From Paenibacillus sp. FSL R10-2782 (GTDB lineage: Bacteria; Bacillota; Bacilli; Paenibacillales; Paenibacillaceae), in NCBI RefSeq assembly GCF_038592985.1, contig NZ_CP151951.1:5186501-5250500 (forward strand): 64,000 bases of DNA. Reading direction: 5' to 3'. How positions within the stretch are numbered: position 1 is the stretch's first letter; each line of letters starts with the position of its first letter. This document shows positions 31,501-40,033 of this stretch, one piece after another. The position numbers and the translations under genes were made by a program. Under the pieces are notes generated by a model. That model did not search any database, was not told the DNA's origin, and worked only from the letters and a program-made list of their open reading frames with translations.

Positions 31501-32136
31501 ATGAAAATTGCAGTTATTGGTGCAAGTGGTAAAGCAGGAGGCAACATTGTTAAAGAGGCATTGGACAGAGGCCATGAAGTAACGGCGATCGTTCGTGACC
31601 CTGCCAAAGTCACAGACAGCCGCGCGACTGTGGTACAAAAAGACGTTTTCGATCTGAAAACAGACGACCTGAAAGGCTTTGACGTTGTCGTTAACGCTTT
31701 TGCCGCTCCACTCGGTCAAGAGCATCTGCATGTAGATGCAGGTAACGTTCTGATTGAAGCACTGCGTAATGTGTCCGGTACTCGCCTGATTGTTGTGGGC
31801 GGCGCAGGTAGCCTGTTCACAGATGAGTCCCAAACCTTGTTGGTAAAAGACACGCCCGGTTTCCCGGATTTCGTATACCCAACGGCTAATAATCAAGGAA
31901 AGAACCTGGAAATTTTGCGTGGAACCAGCGATCTGAACTGGACTTTCATTAGTCCTTCCGCTGAATTTGCTCTCGGCAAACGCACAGGCTCTTATAAAAT
32001 TGGCAAAGATGTGCTGCAAGTCAATTCCAAAGGCACAAGCTATGTCAGCTATGAAGATTATGCGGTGGCTGTAATTGACGAAATCGAGAAACCACAGCAT
32101 CTGAACCAACGCTTCACTGTGGTATCCGAGTCCTAA
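31501..32136 (+). CDS. NAD(P)-dependent epimerase/oxidoreductase (atypical SDR, NAD(P)H-binding)
   Basis: 211 residues with the N-terminal dinucleotide motif IAVIGASGKAGGNIVKEAL, then VTAIVRDPAKV, and IVVGGAGSLFTDE. This is the YwnB/NmrA-like atypical short-chain dehydrogenase group, whose members often lack the Tyr-Lys catalytic pair and may be redox sensors or quinone reductases. AGGAGG precedes the ATG. The palindromic operator at 31399-31415 suggests induction by a small-molecule or thiol stress. Substrate unknown. Confidence 0.8.
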   Translation: MKIAVIGASGKAGGNIVKEALDRGHEVTAIVRDPAKVTDSRATVVQKDVFDLKTDDLKGFDVVVNAFAAPLGQEHLHVDAGNVLIEALRNVSGTRLIVVGGAGSLFTDESQTLLVKDTPGFPDFVYPTANNQGKNLEILRGTSDLNWTFISPSAEFALGKRTGSYKIGKDVLQVNSKGTSYVSYEDYAVAVIDEIEKPQHLNQRFTVVSES

Positions 32137-32167
32137 TCCCTGCCAATTATTCGAATATACACGAATG

Positions 32168-32271
32168 AAAAAGACCCTTCGATCATTTCCCATAGGACAT
32201 GGAAAGTCCGGTTTTGCTACAAATCGGACTTTCCATACACACTGTGAGAATATGAACCCGATGGGTCTTTT
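32168..32271. terminator. Nested bidirectional terminator
   Basis: An outer stem AAAAGACCC(T)TCG pairs with CGATGGGTCTTTT at the two ends. It encloses a second, perfect 12-bp hairpin, ATGGAAAGTCCG with CGGACTTTCCAT (32199-32236). A/T runs at both ends suit termination of the convergent genes at 32136 and 32292. Confidence 0.65.
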
Positions 32272-32291
32272 AGGTATGACTAGTTATATTA

Positions 32292-33467
32292 TCAGGCCTC
32301 GGCTTCCTTCTTCTGCTCATGGCCGGAAGACTTCTTATCGCTAAAACACAGCTTGAGGATTGGGGGTGCAGCCAAAGTCGTCAGAATGACAGCAATGATG
32401 ACGGATGTAAAATATTGCTGTGCCAGCAGACCCGTTTGCAGCCCGGTAGCTGCGATAATAAGCGCGACTTCGCCGCGAGATATCATACCGGAGCCAATCG
32501 CGAGCGAAGAACGGTTATTAAAGCCGGTCAGACGCGCCCCGATCCCGCCACCGATCAACTTCGTCACCATTGCAACCAGTGTCAATGCAACGACAAATCC
32601 GATCTGCTGCCCTACACCCTCGAAAGAGACATTTAATCCAATGCTGACAAAAAACACAGGGACAAAGATGGAATAAGCGATAGGCTCCACTTTTTCTTCC
32701 ACGACATGCTTAAAGCTCGTTTGCGAAATGGCAATCCCGGCAGCGAAGGCTCCGATAATGCCCGCCATACCCAACATATCTGCAAAATACGCAAACCCGA
32801 AGCAAATGATCAAAGCAGCGGTAATGGTGGCCTCTGTCACCTTGAGCGGAGCAAGTATTTTCATGATCCAGGGAACCACAAACCAACCTCCGAATATAGC
32901 GACGACAAAGAAAAGAAGCTTTTTGCCGACAAGAAGCCCCAGAGAGGTTCCCCCTCCTACCCCGAATATACTCATCAGCACTGCCAGCAGCACCACAACA
33001 AGCACATCATCCAACACCGCTGCGCCTAAAATCGTCGAGCCTTCTCGGGTGTTAAGCTTGTTCATATCCTTTAACACCTGCACCGTAATGCTGACGGAAG
33101 TAGCGCTCAGGATAACTCCGAGAAACCATCCTTCATGCACCGAAAATCCAAAGGCTTCTCCGACTGCAAAACCGCAAATGAGCGGCAAAATAATTCCCCC
33201 GACTGCTACGGCTACCGCAGGTTTCCAGTTACGACGAAGCTGATCCAGATCCGTCTCTAGCCCAGCAATGAACATCAGCAGCAGCACTCCGATTTCAGAC
33301 ATATCATGAATAAGTGTATTGTCCTGAACCCATCCCAATACCGCCGGACCCAGTACAATACCGGCAATCAGCTTCCCTAGCACCGAAGGCTGACCGAGCC
33401 TTACCGACAGATCACCAGCCACTTTAGTAAACAGCAGAATCAGCAAAAGATACAATATAAATTGCAT
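32292..33467 (-). CDS. CPA2-family cation:proton antiporter
   Basis: 391 residues with about 12 hydrophobic segments and the Na+/H+ exchanger fold: LGKLIAGIVLGPAVLGWV, EIGVLLLMFIAGLETDL, and AAVLDDVLVVVLLAVLMS with the adjacent Asp-Asp pair of electrogenic CPA2 members. The C-terminus SSGHEQKKEAEA is short, with no TrkA domain. It would exchange Na+ or K+ for H+ across the membrane. The gene is preceded by its own promoter and a hairpin-rich leader (33558-33730). Confidence 0.87.
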   Translation of the reverse strand: MQFILYLLLILLFTKVAGDLSVRLGQPSVLGKLIAGIVLGPAVLGWVQDNTLIHDMSEIGVLLLMFIAGLETDLDQLRRNWKPAVAVAVGGIILPLICGFAVGEAFGFSVHEGWFLGVILSATSVSITVQVLKDMNKLNTREGSTILGAAVLDDVLVVVLLAVLMSIFGVGGGTSLGLLVGKKLLFFVVAIFGGWFVVPWIMKILAPLKVTEATITAALIICFGFAYFADMLGMAGIIGAFAAGIAISQTSFKHVVEEKVEPIAYSIFVPVFFVSIGLNVSFEGVGQQIGFVVALTLVAMVTKLIGGGIGARLTGFNNRSSLAIGSGMISRGEVALIIAATGLQTGLLAQQYFTSVIIAVILTTLAAPPILKLCFSDKKSSGHEQKKEAEA

Positions 33468-33557
33468 GGCTCATATACCTCCTTTAATCAGCAAATGGTA
33501 GACATCTAATATTGATAAAATGCTAAAACTTTGCGCAAAATATGTGTCTGACGTGCC

Positions 33558-33669
33558 CTGAACACAACAAAAAAGGAACCCGTAATTACAGATCCCCTTA
33601 AAAAAGACAAAGAGGAGCCTTGGTGACAGGCTCCTCCGGTAATCATTTTCATTTTATGTTGTTGTTCAG
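33558..33669 (-). promoter_or_regulatory. Hairpin-rich leader of the antiporter gene
   Basis: On the minus strand CTGAACAACAACA (33669-33657) can pair with TTGTTGTGTTCAG (33570-33558) through 12 pairs and one bulge. The helix encloses two terminator-like hairpins: GAGGAGCCT/AGGCTCCTC (33612-33636) followed by TTTGTCTTTTTT, and GGGATCTGT/ACGGGTTCC followed by six T. The promoter at 33702-33730 means all of this is transcribed ahead of the antiporter. The first hairpin may also end the acetyltransferase gene. Confidence 0.5.
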
Positions 33670-33701
33670 TAACCTACGTTAGTTGCACATAATATGCCTT
33701 T

Positions 33702-33730
33702 ATTATACCTTTTCATTAAACCCCTGTAAA
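33702..33730 (-). promoter_or_regulatory. Predicted sigma-A promoter of the antiporter leader
   Basis: TTTACA (33730-33725) and TATAAT (33707-33702) are spaced by 17 bases on the minus strand. It lies just after the stop of the acetyltransferase gene at 33740, giving an untranslated leader of about 230 bases. Confidence 0.65.
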
Positions 33731-33739
33731 TGCTTTGAA

Positions 33740-34327
33740 TCAGTTCTTTGCTTTTTCTACATAGCGGACACGGTATTCAGAGGACAGCATACTCATCAGG
33801 ATCGAGTCATGGTATTGATGATTATAAAATAACGCGTCCCGTTGCACGCCTTCACGTTGAAAGCCTATTTTTTCATAGCAGCGGATAGCCCGTTCATTAA
33901 AATCATACACATTCAGCTCGATTCGATGCAGATTACAGATACCAAATCCATAATCAAGCATAAGAACAAGTGCTTCGGTTCCGTAGCCTTTTCCCATATT
34001 CCCCTGTTCATTAATGGCAATGCGGATGTTGGCACTTCGGTTCAGGCTATCCATATCCTGAAGGGCGATGTCACCGATGATACGATCATCTTCCTGAAGG
34101 GCAATCAGCAGCAGAAGGCTGGACGTATCCTGCCCTTTGGATTCAATGTAACGACCAATTTGATTCTTGGTAAAGCTGCGCTGTGTGCCTGTCAGCCTCC
34201 TCACATCCTGATCAAACAACGTATTATAGTATAATTCGGTGTCCTCTACATGAATCGGACGCAGGTACACCCGCGATCCCTCCAGTAACCGTGCCACTGG
34301 TGTTGTGTGCAAAGATTTTTGAGTCAT
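33740..34327 (-). CDS. GNAT-family N-acetyltransferase (RimJ/RimL type)
   Basis: 195 residues from the ATG at 34327, with GGGAGA upstream; the frame is open to 34396, overlapping the MFS gene, which I do not accept as the start. Recognised are YLRPIHVEDTELYYN, a GNAT beta strand IIGDIALQDMD, the acetyl-CoA loop NMGKGYGTEALVLMLDYGF and RIELNVYDFNERAIRCYEKIGF. The family acetylates amino groups of proteins, polyamines or antibiotics; the substrate cannot be deduced. It follows an MFS gene by 46 bases on the same strand. Confidence 0.85.
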   Translation of the reverse strand: MTQKSLHTTPVARLLEGSRVYLRPIHVEDTELYYNTLFDQDVRRLTGTQRSFTKNQIGRYIESKGQDTSSLLLLIALQEDDRIIGDIALQDMDSLNRSANIRIAINEQGNMGKGYGTEALVLMLDYGFGICNLHRIELNVYDFNERAIRCYEKIGFQREGVQRDALFYNHQYHDSILMSMLSSEYRVRYVEKAKN

Positions 34328-34373
34328 AATCATTCTCCCATTCTGGAAATATTTATTCAAAAAAGGAAGCCAG

Positions 34374-35741
34374 CTACTGCTGCGCAGGGTCGGCATTTTT
34401 TACTGCAGAATTGTTAAAATCAGCAGGTGACTCACGCCAAATGAAGGATTGAAGCATGAGTCCGACTAAACCCAAAGCCCCAATCGTCACTCCAATCCAG
34501 ACAAAGGTAGTGCCTGGTCCCGTCAGACGAATCATTGCACCCCCGATAAGCGGTGAGACGATCATGATCGCTCCGGTCACGGTACTTTGGATACCGAAGA
34601 CGCGCCCTACCATATCGGGTGGAGTTCCGGCTTGCAATATGTAATTCTGGGTGATGATGTACAAACCATTGCCCACGCCCAGCATGGCGCCAAACATAAG
34701 CAGCACGGGTAATCCTACGCCAGGTTGTGACCACCCCAGAGCAGCAATAGCTCCACCAATCAGCACACAGCCTCCACCGAGGCCCCAGCCCGCGCTTATC
34801 CGGTTCAAACGGTTCAGCACTAGCATACAAACGACGGCACCAGCGCCTATGGCTGAAACCAGCCAGCCGAGCAGCGATTCGTTACCCGGAGCGAGCACAC
34901 GCAGCAGCGTCGGGAACTGATAGTCAATCATAAGGATGGCGATCATGCCGAAAAGTCCGAACACAAGCGTATTTATAAGCATCCGGCTACGCCACAGAAA
35001 AGCCCATCCCTCGCGCCATTGGCTGAAAAAATGGGACGAACCGACGTGTTCCTTCCGATTAACGGCTCCATCAGCCTCAGCCTTGCTTGGCGAATCCTGC
35101 GTTCCTTGCAGCACAGCAGTAGTCGCATGCTGCTCTACGTTGTCGAGGACGGGGCCGATTCCGCGCAGCGGCCACAGCACCAAACCAGAGCACAGGCGCA
35201 GCAGCGCATTAAGGATAATGCACGCTTGGGGCGACATCACAACCAAGGTCATGGCTCCCAATAATGGCCCCGCCACTTTGGAAGCCTGATTGACCAGCCC
35301 ATTCAGCGAGGTTGCCCGAAACAGGTCGCCGCTGGCGACTACAGTGCGTGTCAAGCCTTGCTGTGACGGCATTTGGAACACGCCAGCCGCCGCACGCAAA
35401 CCCAGCAGAGGCAACAGCCACGCCGGGCCCGGAACAGCGAGAATCGCCAGCGTCAGCAAGGCAACAACGACATCGCAGCCGATCATCAGCCGGGCCTTAT
35501 GCACCCGGTCGGCTAACGTACCTGCGATAGAACCGAGCAGCAGACCCGGCAGCGCCATCACGACCGGAATCAGCGCAATTAGCATGGGATCGGCTTCCCA
35601 GCGGTAAGCGACGAGCACCTGAATAGCGATGGCATCAAACCAATCGCCAAAGGAAGCAGCCGTGTGCGCCGCAAACATCCGGCGAAAACGGCCGTTGCGC
35701 CAAATACTGGGCGTAGATTCTGATTCTTTTTTTTCCTCCAT
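34374..35741 (-). CDS. MFS transporter
   Basis: 455 residues, about 12 membrane segments, with the MFS loop 2-3 motif GTLADRVHKARLMIG and an N-terminal cytoplasmic stretch FAAHTAASFGDWFDAIAIQV. The pattern resembles the MefA/macrolide-efflux-like MFS_3 group, which export hydrophobic drugs or siderophores; the substrate is not known. A central cytoplasmic loop of ~45 residues (near 205-245) is polar and probably disordered. GGGTGAATAGG precedes the ATG. Confidence 0.83.
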   Translation of the reverse strand: MEEKKESESTPSIWRNGRFRRMFAAHTAASFGDWFDAIAIQVLVAYRWEADPMLIALIPVVMALPGLLLGSIAGTLADRVHKARLMIGCDVVVALLTLAILAVPGPAWLLPLLGLRAAAGVFQMPSQQGLTRTVVASGDLFRATSLNGLVNQASKVAGPLLGAMTLVVMSPQACIILNALLRLCSGLVLWPLRGIGPVLDNVEQHATTAVLQGTQDSPSKAEADGAVNRKEHVGSSHFFSQWREGWAFLWRSRMLINTLVFGLFGMIAILMIDYQFPTLLRVLAPGNESLLGWLVSAIGAGAVVCMLVLNRLNRISAGWGLGGGCVLIGGAIAALGWSQPGVGLPVLLMFGAMLGVGNGLYIITQNYILQAGTPPDMVGRVFGIQSTVTGAIMIVSPLIGGAMIRLTGPGTTFVWIGVTIGALGLVGLMLQSFIWRESPADFNNSAVKNADPAQQ

Positions 35742-35831
35742 ACCTATTCACCCTGCTCTCATTTTCTGCATTAGTAGCATAAGAACATTCTAACGGGCCT
35801 ATATCAGAGGAAAATCAGACAGTGAAAAACA

Positions 35832-36983
35832 TCAAATCGCAGAAAGTGTTTGCTCCAACCAACGCCTTAGTGCCAAACGATGCATCGTTAAGCCATTGTC
35901 CCGATCAAGTCGTTCATATTGAGTAGCATATTTCTCTTCCAACGCAGGAAAAGCACCATAACGCTTCAAAAAACCGCGGATTTGACAGACTGCCTTGATT
36001 TTAAGCAGCTCCTGTTTAGCCATATCAAGCGTGTTCAGCCCCTCATCCAATAGCCGCTCGGCCTCGTCCACTCCCCCGGTAAGCAGGAGCATGAATCCCT
36101 GCATCATCCGATAACGCCCCAGCTCCCGCAAATACGGAGCCTCTGATAGCATCCCTTCCAATCGAACGGATAGTACCCTAGCCTCCTCTATACGGTTGGC
36201 GGTCAGATGCATGTGCATTTCCATCAGCGCAACAGGCATCACAAATTTGTCCAGCTCATCCCGCTCCATCACTGCAAAAGCCAGCGGAAGTCTCTCCTGT
36301 GTGCGTTCAGGTTGTCCATTCTCCACATAAGCCTCCAGGATGTTGAGGATACGCAATTCCCGCTCCTGCTCAGCGGACAGTAATCCACTGGCAAGCGCCC
36401 GCTCACACAGAGCAAGTCCTTGATCCGTTACCCCTGCTGTACCTAAATATAGCAGTAACATCCAGTAAAGTCGATCTTTAGGAGCAAAGTCCTCCCGTTC
36501 CAAAAACCACAATATATCGGCCTGCACAAACCGGGTATACATCTGATAAAAAGGAGACAGTGCGAACCCCATCTGCTCCTGCTGGGCGGCCAGCGCCACG
36601 ATGGAATCCCCCTGTCCGAGCAACTGATATTTTCGAAATAGTCCATGGACAGCGTCTTGTACCTCCTGATCTTGCAGGGACGGATGATTCTGTCGTTGTG
36701 CATCTGCAAGGGTCAAGCTGTAGCCATACCCTCTGATCGTATGAATACGAAAAGCAGTCCATGGCTTGAGCTTTTTGCGCAATCTATAGATATGATCGTC
36801 GACCGTGCGCTCCACCGGATATTCCAGCGGCCATACACGATCCAGCAGTTGTTCCCTGGTAAACACCTGATTGCGGTTATCGTACAGAAATCGCAGCAAC
36901 GCAAACTCCTTAGCGAGCAGGGTAACACGGTCCGTACCACAGATTACACTGTAGCCGTCTCCATCAAATTGCAGCCTGATCAT
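35832..36983 (-). CDS. Winged-helix (OmpR-type) regulator with C-terminal helical repeats
   Basis: 383 residues from the ATG at 36983, which has GGAGGCGAGG five bases upstream; the frame is open to 37022. Residues ~1-95 are an OmpR/PhoB-type winged helix: KEFALLRFLYDNRNQVFTRE, QLLDRVWPLEYPVERTVDDH and RLRKKLKPW with the wing IRGYGYSL. There is no receiver domain. The rest (~120-383) is helical, with TPR-like units. The first 20 bases overlap the MFS gene upstream, so the two are coupled. It may regulate that transporter; that is inference. Confidence 0.75.
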   Translation of the reverse strand: MIRLQFDGDGYSVICGTDRVTLLAKEFALLRFLYDNRNQVFTREQLLDRVWPLEYPVERTVDDHIYRLRKKLKPWTAFRIHTIRGYGYSLTLADAQRQNHPSLQDQEVQDAVHGLFRKYQLLGQGDSIVALAAQQEQMGFALSPFYQMYTRFVQADILWFLEREDFAPKDRLYWMLLLYLGTAGVTDQGLALCERALASGLLSAEQERELRILNILEAYVENGQPERTQERLPLAFAVMERDELDKFVMPVALMEMHMHLTANRIEEARVLSVRLEGMLSEAPYLRELGRYRMMQGFMLLLTGGVDEAERLLDEGLNTLDMAKQELLKIKAVCQIRGFLKRYGAFPALEEKYATQYERLDRDNGLTMHRLALRRWLEQTLSAI

Positions 36984-38202
36984 CCACCTCGCCTCCAACA
37001 TATCGTTTCTTGGCTGCACCAAGCCCTGTAAGCAGAAGCAATACGCTCAGGGACAAAAGCAGCAGCAGCGGAATGGTCCAGCCATGTGTAGCATCATGCA
37101 AATAGCCAAACAGTGTCGGCCCCGTCGCCGCCAGCAAATAGCCAAAGGATTGCGCCATACCGGACAGCTCCGCTGCCTGCTGCGGTGTTCGGGTCCTCAA
37201 ATTAAAGAACATCATCACGAGCGGAAAAGCAAAACCACCCGCTATACCGATGCAAATCACCCAAATTACACTCCACTGCGTAGCCCCCAGCAAAAATCCA
37301 CCCAGACCAATAAAATACAGGGCAGCCATAATCAGAACCAGTATTCGCTGATCCTTTACCCGAGCTGCCCAAATAGGCACAATAAAAGTAAATGGCATTT
37401 GCGAAAACTGCAGCACGGACAGCATCCATCCCGCAGTCTCTGAATCCATTCCCTGTCCAACCATCATCTGGGGAAACCATGCGGCAGGGACGTAGAACAA
37501 GGCAGATTGCAGCCCCATAAACAACGTCACCTTCCAGGCCAAAGACGATGTATACACACTCACAGTTCGGGCGGACACTGCCGCTTTATTGACTGTTTTG
37601 CGCGTCTTGAGAAGCTGGGGAACCCAGAGTAAAATACCCACCACGCCCACAATACTCCATATCCCCAAAGAACCGCGCCAACCCAAACCTGCGTTTAGAG
37701 CCAAAGGCACGCTCAATCCCGATGCCGTTGCAGCGACCACATTCATGGATACTGAATATACTCCAGTCATCAGTCCGCTATTGCGGGGGAACTCTTCCTT
37801 GATCAGACTGGGCAGCAAAACATTACACACTGCAATCGCCAGTCCCAGCATGGCTGTCCCGGCAAATAATGCAGTCACTCCTAGCGTAGAACGCACTACA
37901 ATACCTGCGGTCAGCAGCAGTAATGCCCCAAAAATGACACGGGCGGACCCGAAGCGGCGCGACAGATTAGCTACAAAAGGCGACAACAGCGCAAAAGCCA
38001 GCAGCGGTAATGTCGTTAACAAGCCGCTCAGTGTATTCGAAATATGCAAGGAATCCTTAATCATGCCGACAAGTGGCCCTACCGAGGTAATAGAGGCACG
38101 CAGATTGGCACCTACCAGAATGATTCCTGCGGCAAGCACCCAAGGACCGGCATGCCACAAGGATTTGTATACCAAAGCTCGTTGGTGTTGCTGTGAACTC
38201 AT
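36964..38202 (-). CDS. MFS transporter, CynX/NimT-type
   Basis: 412 residues from the ATG at 38202 (GGAG upstream); a TTG at 38217 in frame is the alternative. The opening LVGANLRASITSVGPLVG is the signature of the CynX/NimT (cyanate and 2-nitroimidazole) branch. About 12 membrane segments follow, with LSRRFGSARVIFGAL as the loop 2-3 motif. The substrate is uncertain. The regulator gene overlaps its 3' end. Confidence 0.82.
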   Translation of the reverse strand: MSSQQHQRALVYKSLWHAGPWVLAAGIILVGANLRASITSVGPLVGMIKDSLHISNTLSGLLTTLPLLAFALLSPFVANLSRRFGSARVIFGALLLLTAGIVVRSTLGVTALFAGTAMLGLAIAVCNVLLPSLIKEEFPRNSGLMTGVYSVSMNVVAATASGLSVPLALNAGLGWRGSLGIWSIVGVVGILLWVPQLLKTRKTVNKAAVSARTVSVYTSSLAWKVTLFMGLQSALFYVPAAWFPQMMVGQGMDSETAGWMLSVLQFSQMPFTFIVPIWAARVKDQRILVLIMAALYFIGLGGFLLGATQWSVIWVICIGIAGGFAFPLVMMFFNLRTRTPQQAAELSGMAQSFGYLLAATGPTLFGYLHDATHGWTIPLLLLLSLSVLLLLTGLGAAKKRYVGGEVDDQAAI

Positions 38203-38236
38203 CTCTCCATTCTCCAATCTATCTGTGTTATGCTCA

Positions 38237-38266
38237 AAGGCTCCAACCGAGTGTACGGCTGGAGCC
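38237..38266. repeat. Hairpin upstream of the CynX-type MFS gene
   Basis: AGGCTCCA...TGGAGCCT makes a stem of about 8 bp extended by CCG/CGG. It lies 35 bases before the MFS start and has no clear T run, so it may be a regulatory hairpin rather than a terminator. The stretch 38267-38384 holds nothing else recognisable. Confidence 0.4.
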
Positions 38267-38384
38267 TAGGCAATTTTGATCTCATTAAATTATAATGGCA
38301 TTTATGCCATATGCATAGGACGGATAAGCGTAGCACTCCAAATCTTCAATTCAGCGTACAACCACAGCTACAGCCAAACAAACA

Positions 38385-38424
38385 AAAGCTGCCTGAAAGG
38401 ATGCTTTCCTTTTGAGGCAGCTTT
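38385..38424 (-). terminator. Terminator of the kduI-kdgA-kduD unit
   Basis: AAAGCTGCCT and AGGCAGCTTT form a 10-bp stem, with an inner GAAAG/CTTTC pairing. On the minus strand it is followed by a T-rich stretch (TTTTGTTTGTTTGG). Confidence 0.8.
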
Positions 38425-38461
38425 CTGTCCATGATTTAGATGCATCCAGTGCCGCTTAACC

Positions 38462-39238
38462 TTAACGTACCAGCCAGCCGCCATCCACTGCCAAAATATG
38501 ACCGTTCATGTAATCGGAGCCCTGACTTGCGAGGAAAACAACAACTCCCATCAAATCGGACGGATCACCCCAACGACCCGCAGGAATACGGGACAAAATT
38601 TCCTGATTGCGGCTCTCATCCGCACGGATTGGAGCAGTGTTCGCCGTAGCAATATAACCAGGAGCAATCGCATTAATCTGAACATTATGAACCGCCAGCT
38701 CGTTGGCAAACGCCTTGGTCAAGCCAGCTACTGCATGCTTACTTGCTGTATACGGCGGAACGAACTTTCCACCCTGAAAAGCAAGCATGGAAGCGACGTT
38801 GATAATTTTCCCGCTTTTTTGCTCAACCATCACCTTTGCTACTCCCTGACTCAGGTGATAGACAGCATTCAGGTTGATTTCCATCACCGCGTCCCAATCC
38901 TCATCTTTGTACTCCAGCAAAGGAGCGCGACGGATTGTCCCCGCATTGTTTACAAGAATATCAATTTTACCAAATTCCTTGATGCATTCTTCTACAATTT
39001 TCTTAATAGATGCTTTTTCCGTCAGGTCAGCTTGATAAAAAGCCACCTTCACACCTGTAGGTTCCAGTAAACGTCTTGTTTCTTCATACTCATCATTGTT
39101 AGCTACAATGAACAGATCTGCGCCCGCTTTGGCCAAAGCTACTGAATATCCCTGACCCAAACCCGTGTTGCCTCCCGTTACAATTGCCGTCTTGCCTTTC
39201 AGACTGAAAAAATCCAACGAAAAAGTATCCAGACCCAT
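38462..39238 (-). CDS. kduD: 2-dehydro-3-deoxy-D-gluconate 5-dehydrogenase (KduD)
   Basis: 258 residues, a classical short-chain dehydrogenase: TAIVTGGNTGLGQGYSVAL for NAD(H), DILVNNAGTIRRAP, the catalytic triad in INVASMLAFQGGKFVPPYTASKHAVAGLTKA (Ser, Tyr, Lys; written in parts) and the end GHILAVDGGW. KduD reduces 2,5-diketo-3-deoxygluconate to KDG in pectin and uronate breakdown. Neighbours kdgA and kduI on the same strand confirm the pathway. GGAGG precedes the ATG. Confidence 0.9.
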   Translation of the reverse strand: MGLDTFSLDFFSLKGKTAIVTGGNTGLGQGYSVALAKAGADLFIVANNDEYEETRRLLEPTGVKVAFYQADLTEKASIKKIVEECIKEFGKIDILVNNAGTIRRAPLLEYKDEDWDAVMEINLNAVYHLSQGVAKVMVEQKSGKIINVASMLAFQGGKFVPPYTASKHAVAGLTKAFANELAVHNVQINAIAPGYIATANTAPIRADESRNQEILSRIPAGRWGDPSDLMGVVVFLASQGSDYMNGHILAVDGGWLVR

Positions 39239-39312
39239 ACTTACGCCTCCATCATATTTTAGTGTAAAGCATATACCTTAGGATTTATGCAAAATGCTCA
39301 CCTCAATGAATC

Positions 39313-39957
39313 TTACAGCGCTGCACGAACTTCCTTATATTTAGCTACATAACGCGCGGCGTTCTCTGTAATCAGATCGTAGCGGCCATCCTTGGCCGGA
39401 GCCGTCAGGTTCCCCCCGATGCCCACTGCGACACTTCCGTTGCGCAGCCATGTTTCCATGTTATCCAGATCGACGCCGCCCGTTGGCATAATTTGCACAT
39501 GGGGCATTGGCCCTTTGACCGCCTTGACAAAATCCGCACCCATGGCGCTACCGGGGAACAGCTTCACAACATCACTACCCAGCTTCATCGCTTCCTTAAT
39601 TTCATTCAGCGTCATGCAACCAGGCATATAGGGGATCGCGTATAAATTGCACAGCTTCGCCGTCTCTTCTTCAAAAGAAGGACTCACCACGAACTCTGCT
39701 CCAGCCAAAATAGCAATTCTCGCTGTCAGCGGCTCCAGTACAGTTCCCGCACCAATAACAGCCCGATCCTTAAATTCGTCTCTCAATCTGCGAATCGCCC
39801 GATCCGCATCCGGCGTGGTAAACGTAAGCTCAATATTGTCCAAACCGCCTTCAATACAGGCTTTGGACATTTGGTACGCTTCCTCCGCTGTGTTTCCCCG
39901 AATGACTGCAACAACACCAACCGAAGTGATATGCTCCAAAACTTTCTTTTTCGTCAT
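39313..39957 (-). CDS. kdgA: Bifunctional KDPG / 4-hydroxy-2-oxoglutarate aldolase
   Basis: 214 residues from the ATG at 39957 with AGGATCAGGAA before it; the frame is open to 39975. Class I aldolase features: GLDNIELTFTTPDA with the catalytic Glu, AVIGAGTVL, and DVVKLFPGSAMG with the Schiff-base Lys, then MPTGGVDLDNM. It splits KDPG to pyruvate and glyceraldehyde-3-phosphate, the last step after KdgK phosphorylates KDG. It stands between kduI and kduD. Confidence 0.93.
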   Translation of the reverse strand: MTKKKVLEHITSVGVVAVIRGNTAEEAYQMSKACIEGGLDNIELTFTTPDADRAIRRLRDEFKDRAVIGAGTVLEPLTARIAILAGAEFVVSPSFEEETAKLCNLYAIPYMPGCMTLNEIKEAMKLGSDVVKLFPGSAMGADFVKAVKGPMPHVQIMPTGGVDLDNMETWLRNGSVAVGIGGNLTAPAKDGRYDLITENAARYVAKYKEVRAAL

Positions 39958-40033
39958 GTTCCTGATCCTTTCCACGAATGGGATGGCTATGTTCCATTAG
40001 CCGCTTGCAAGTACCCCGCTCCAATATGCCGGA

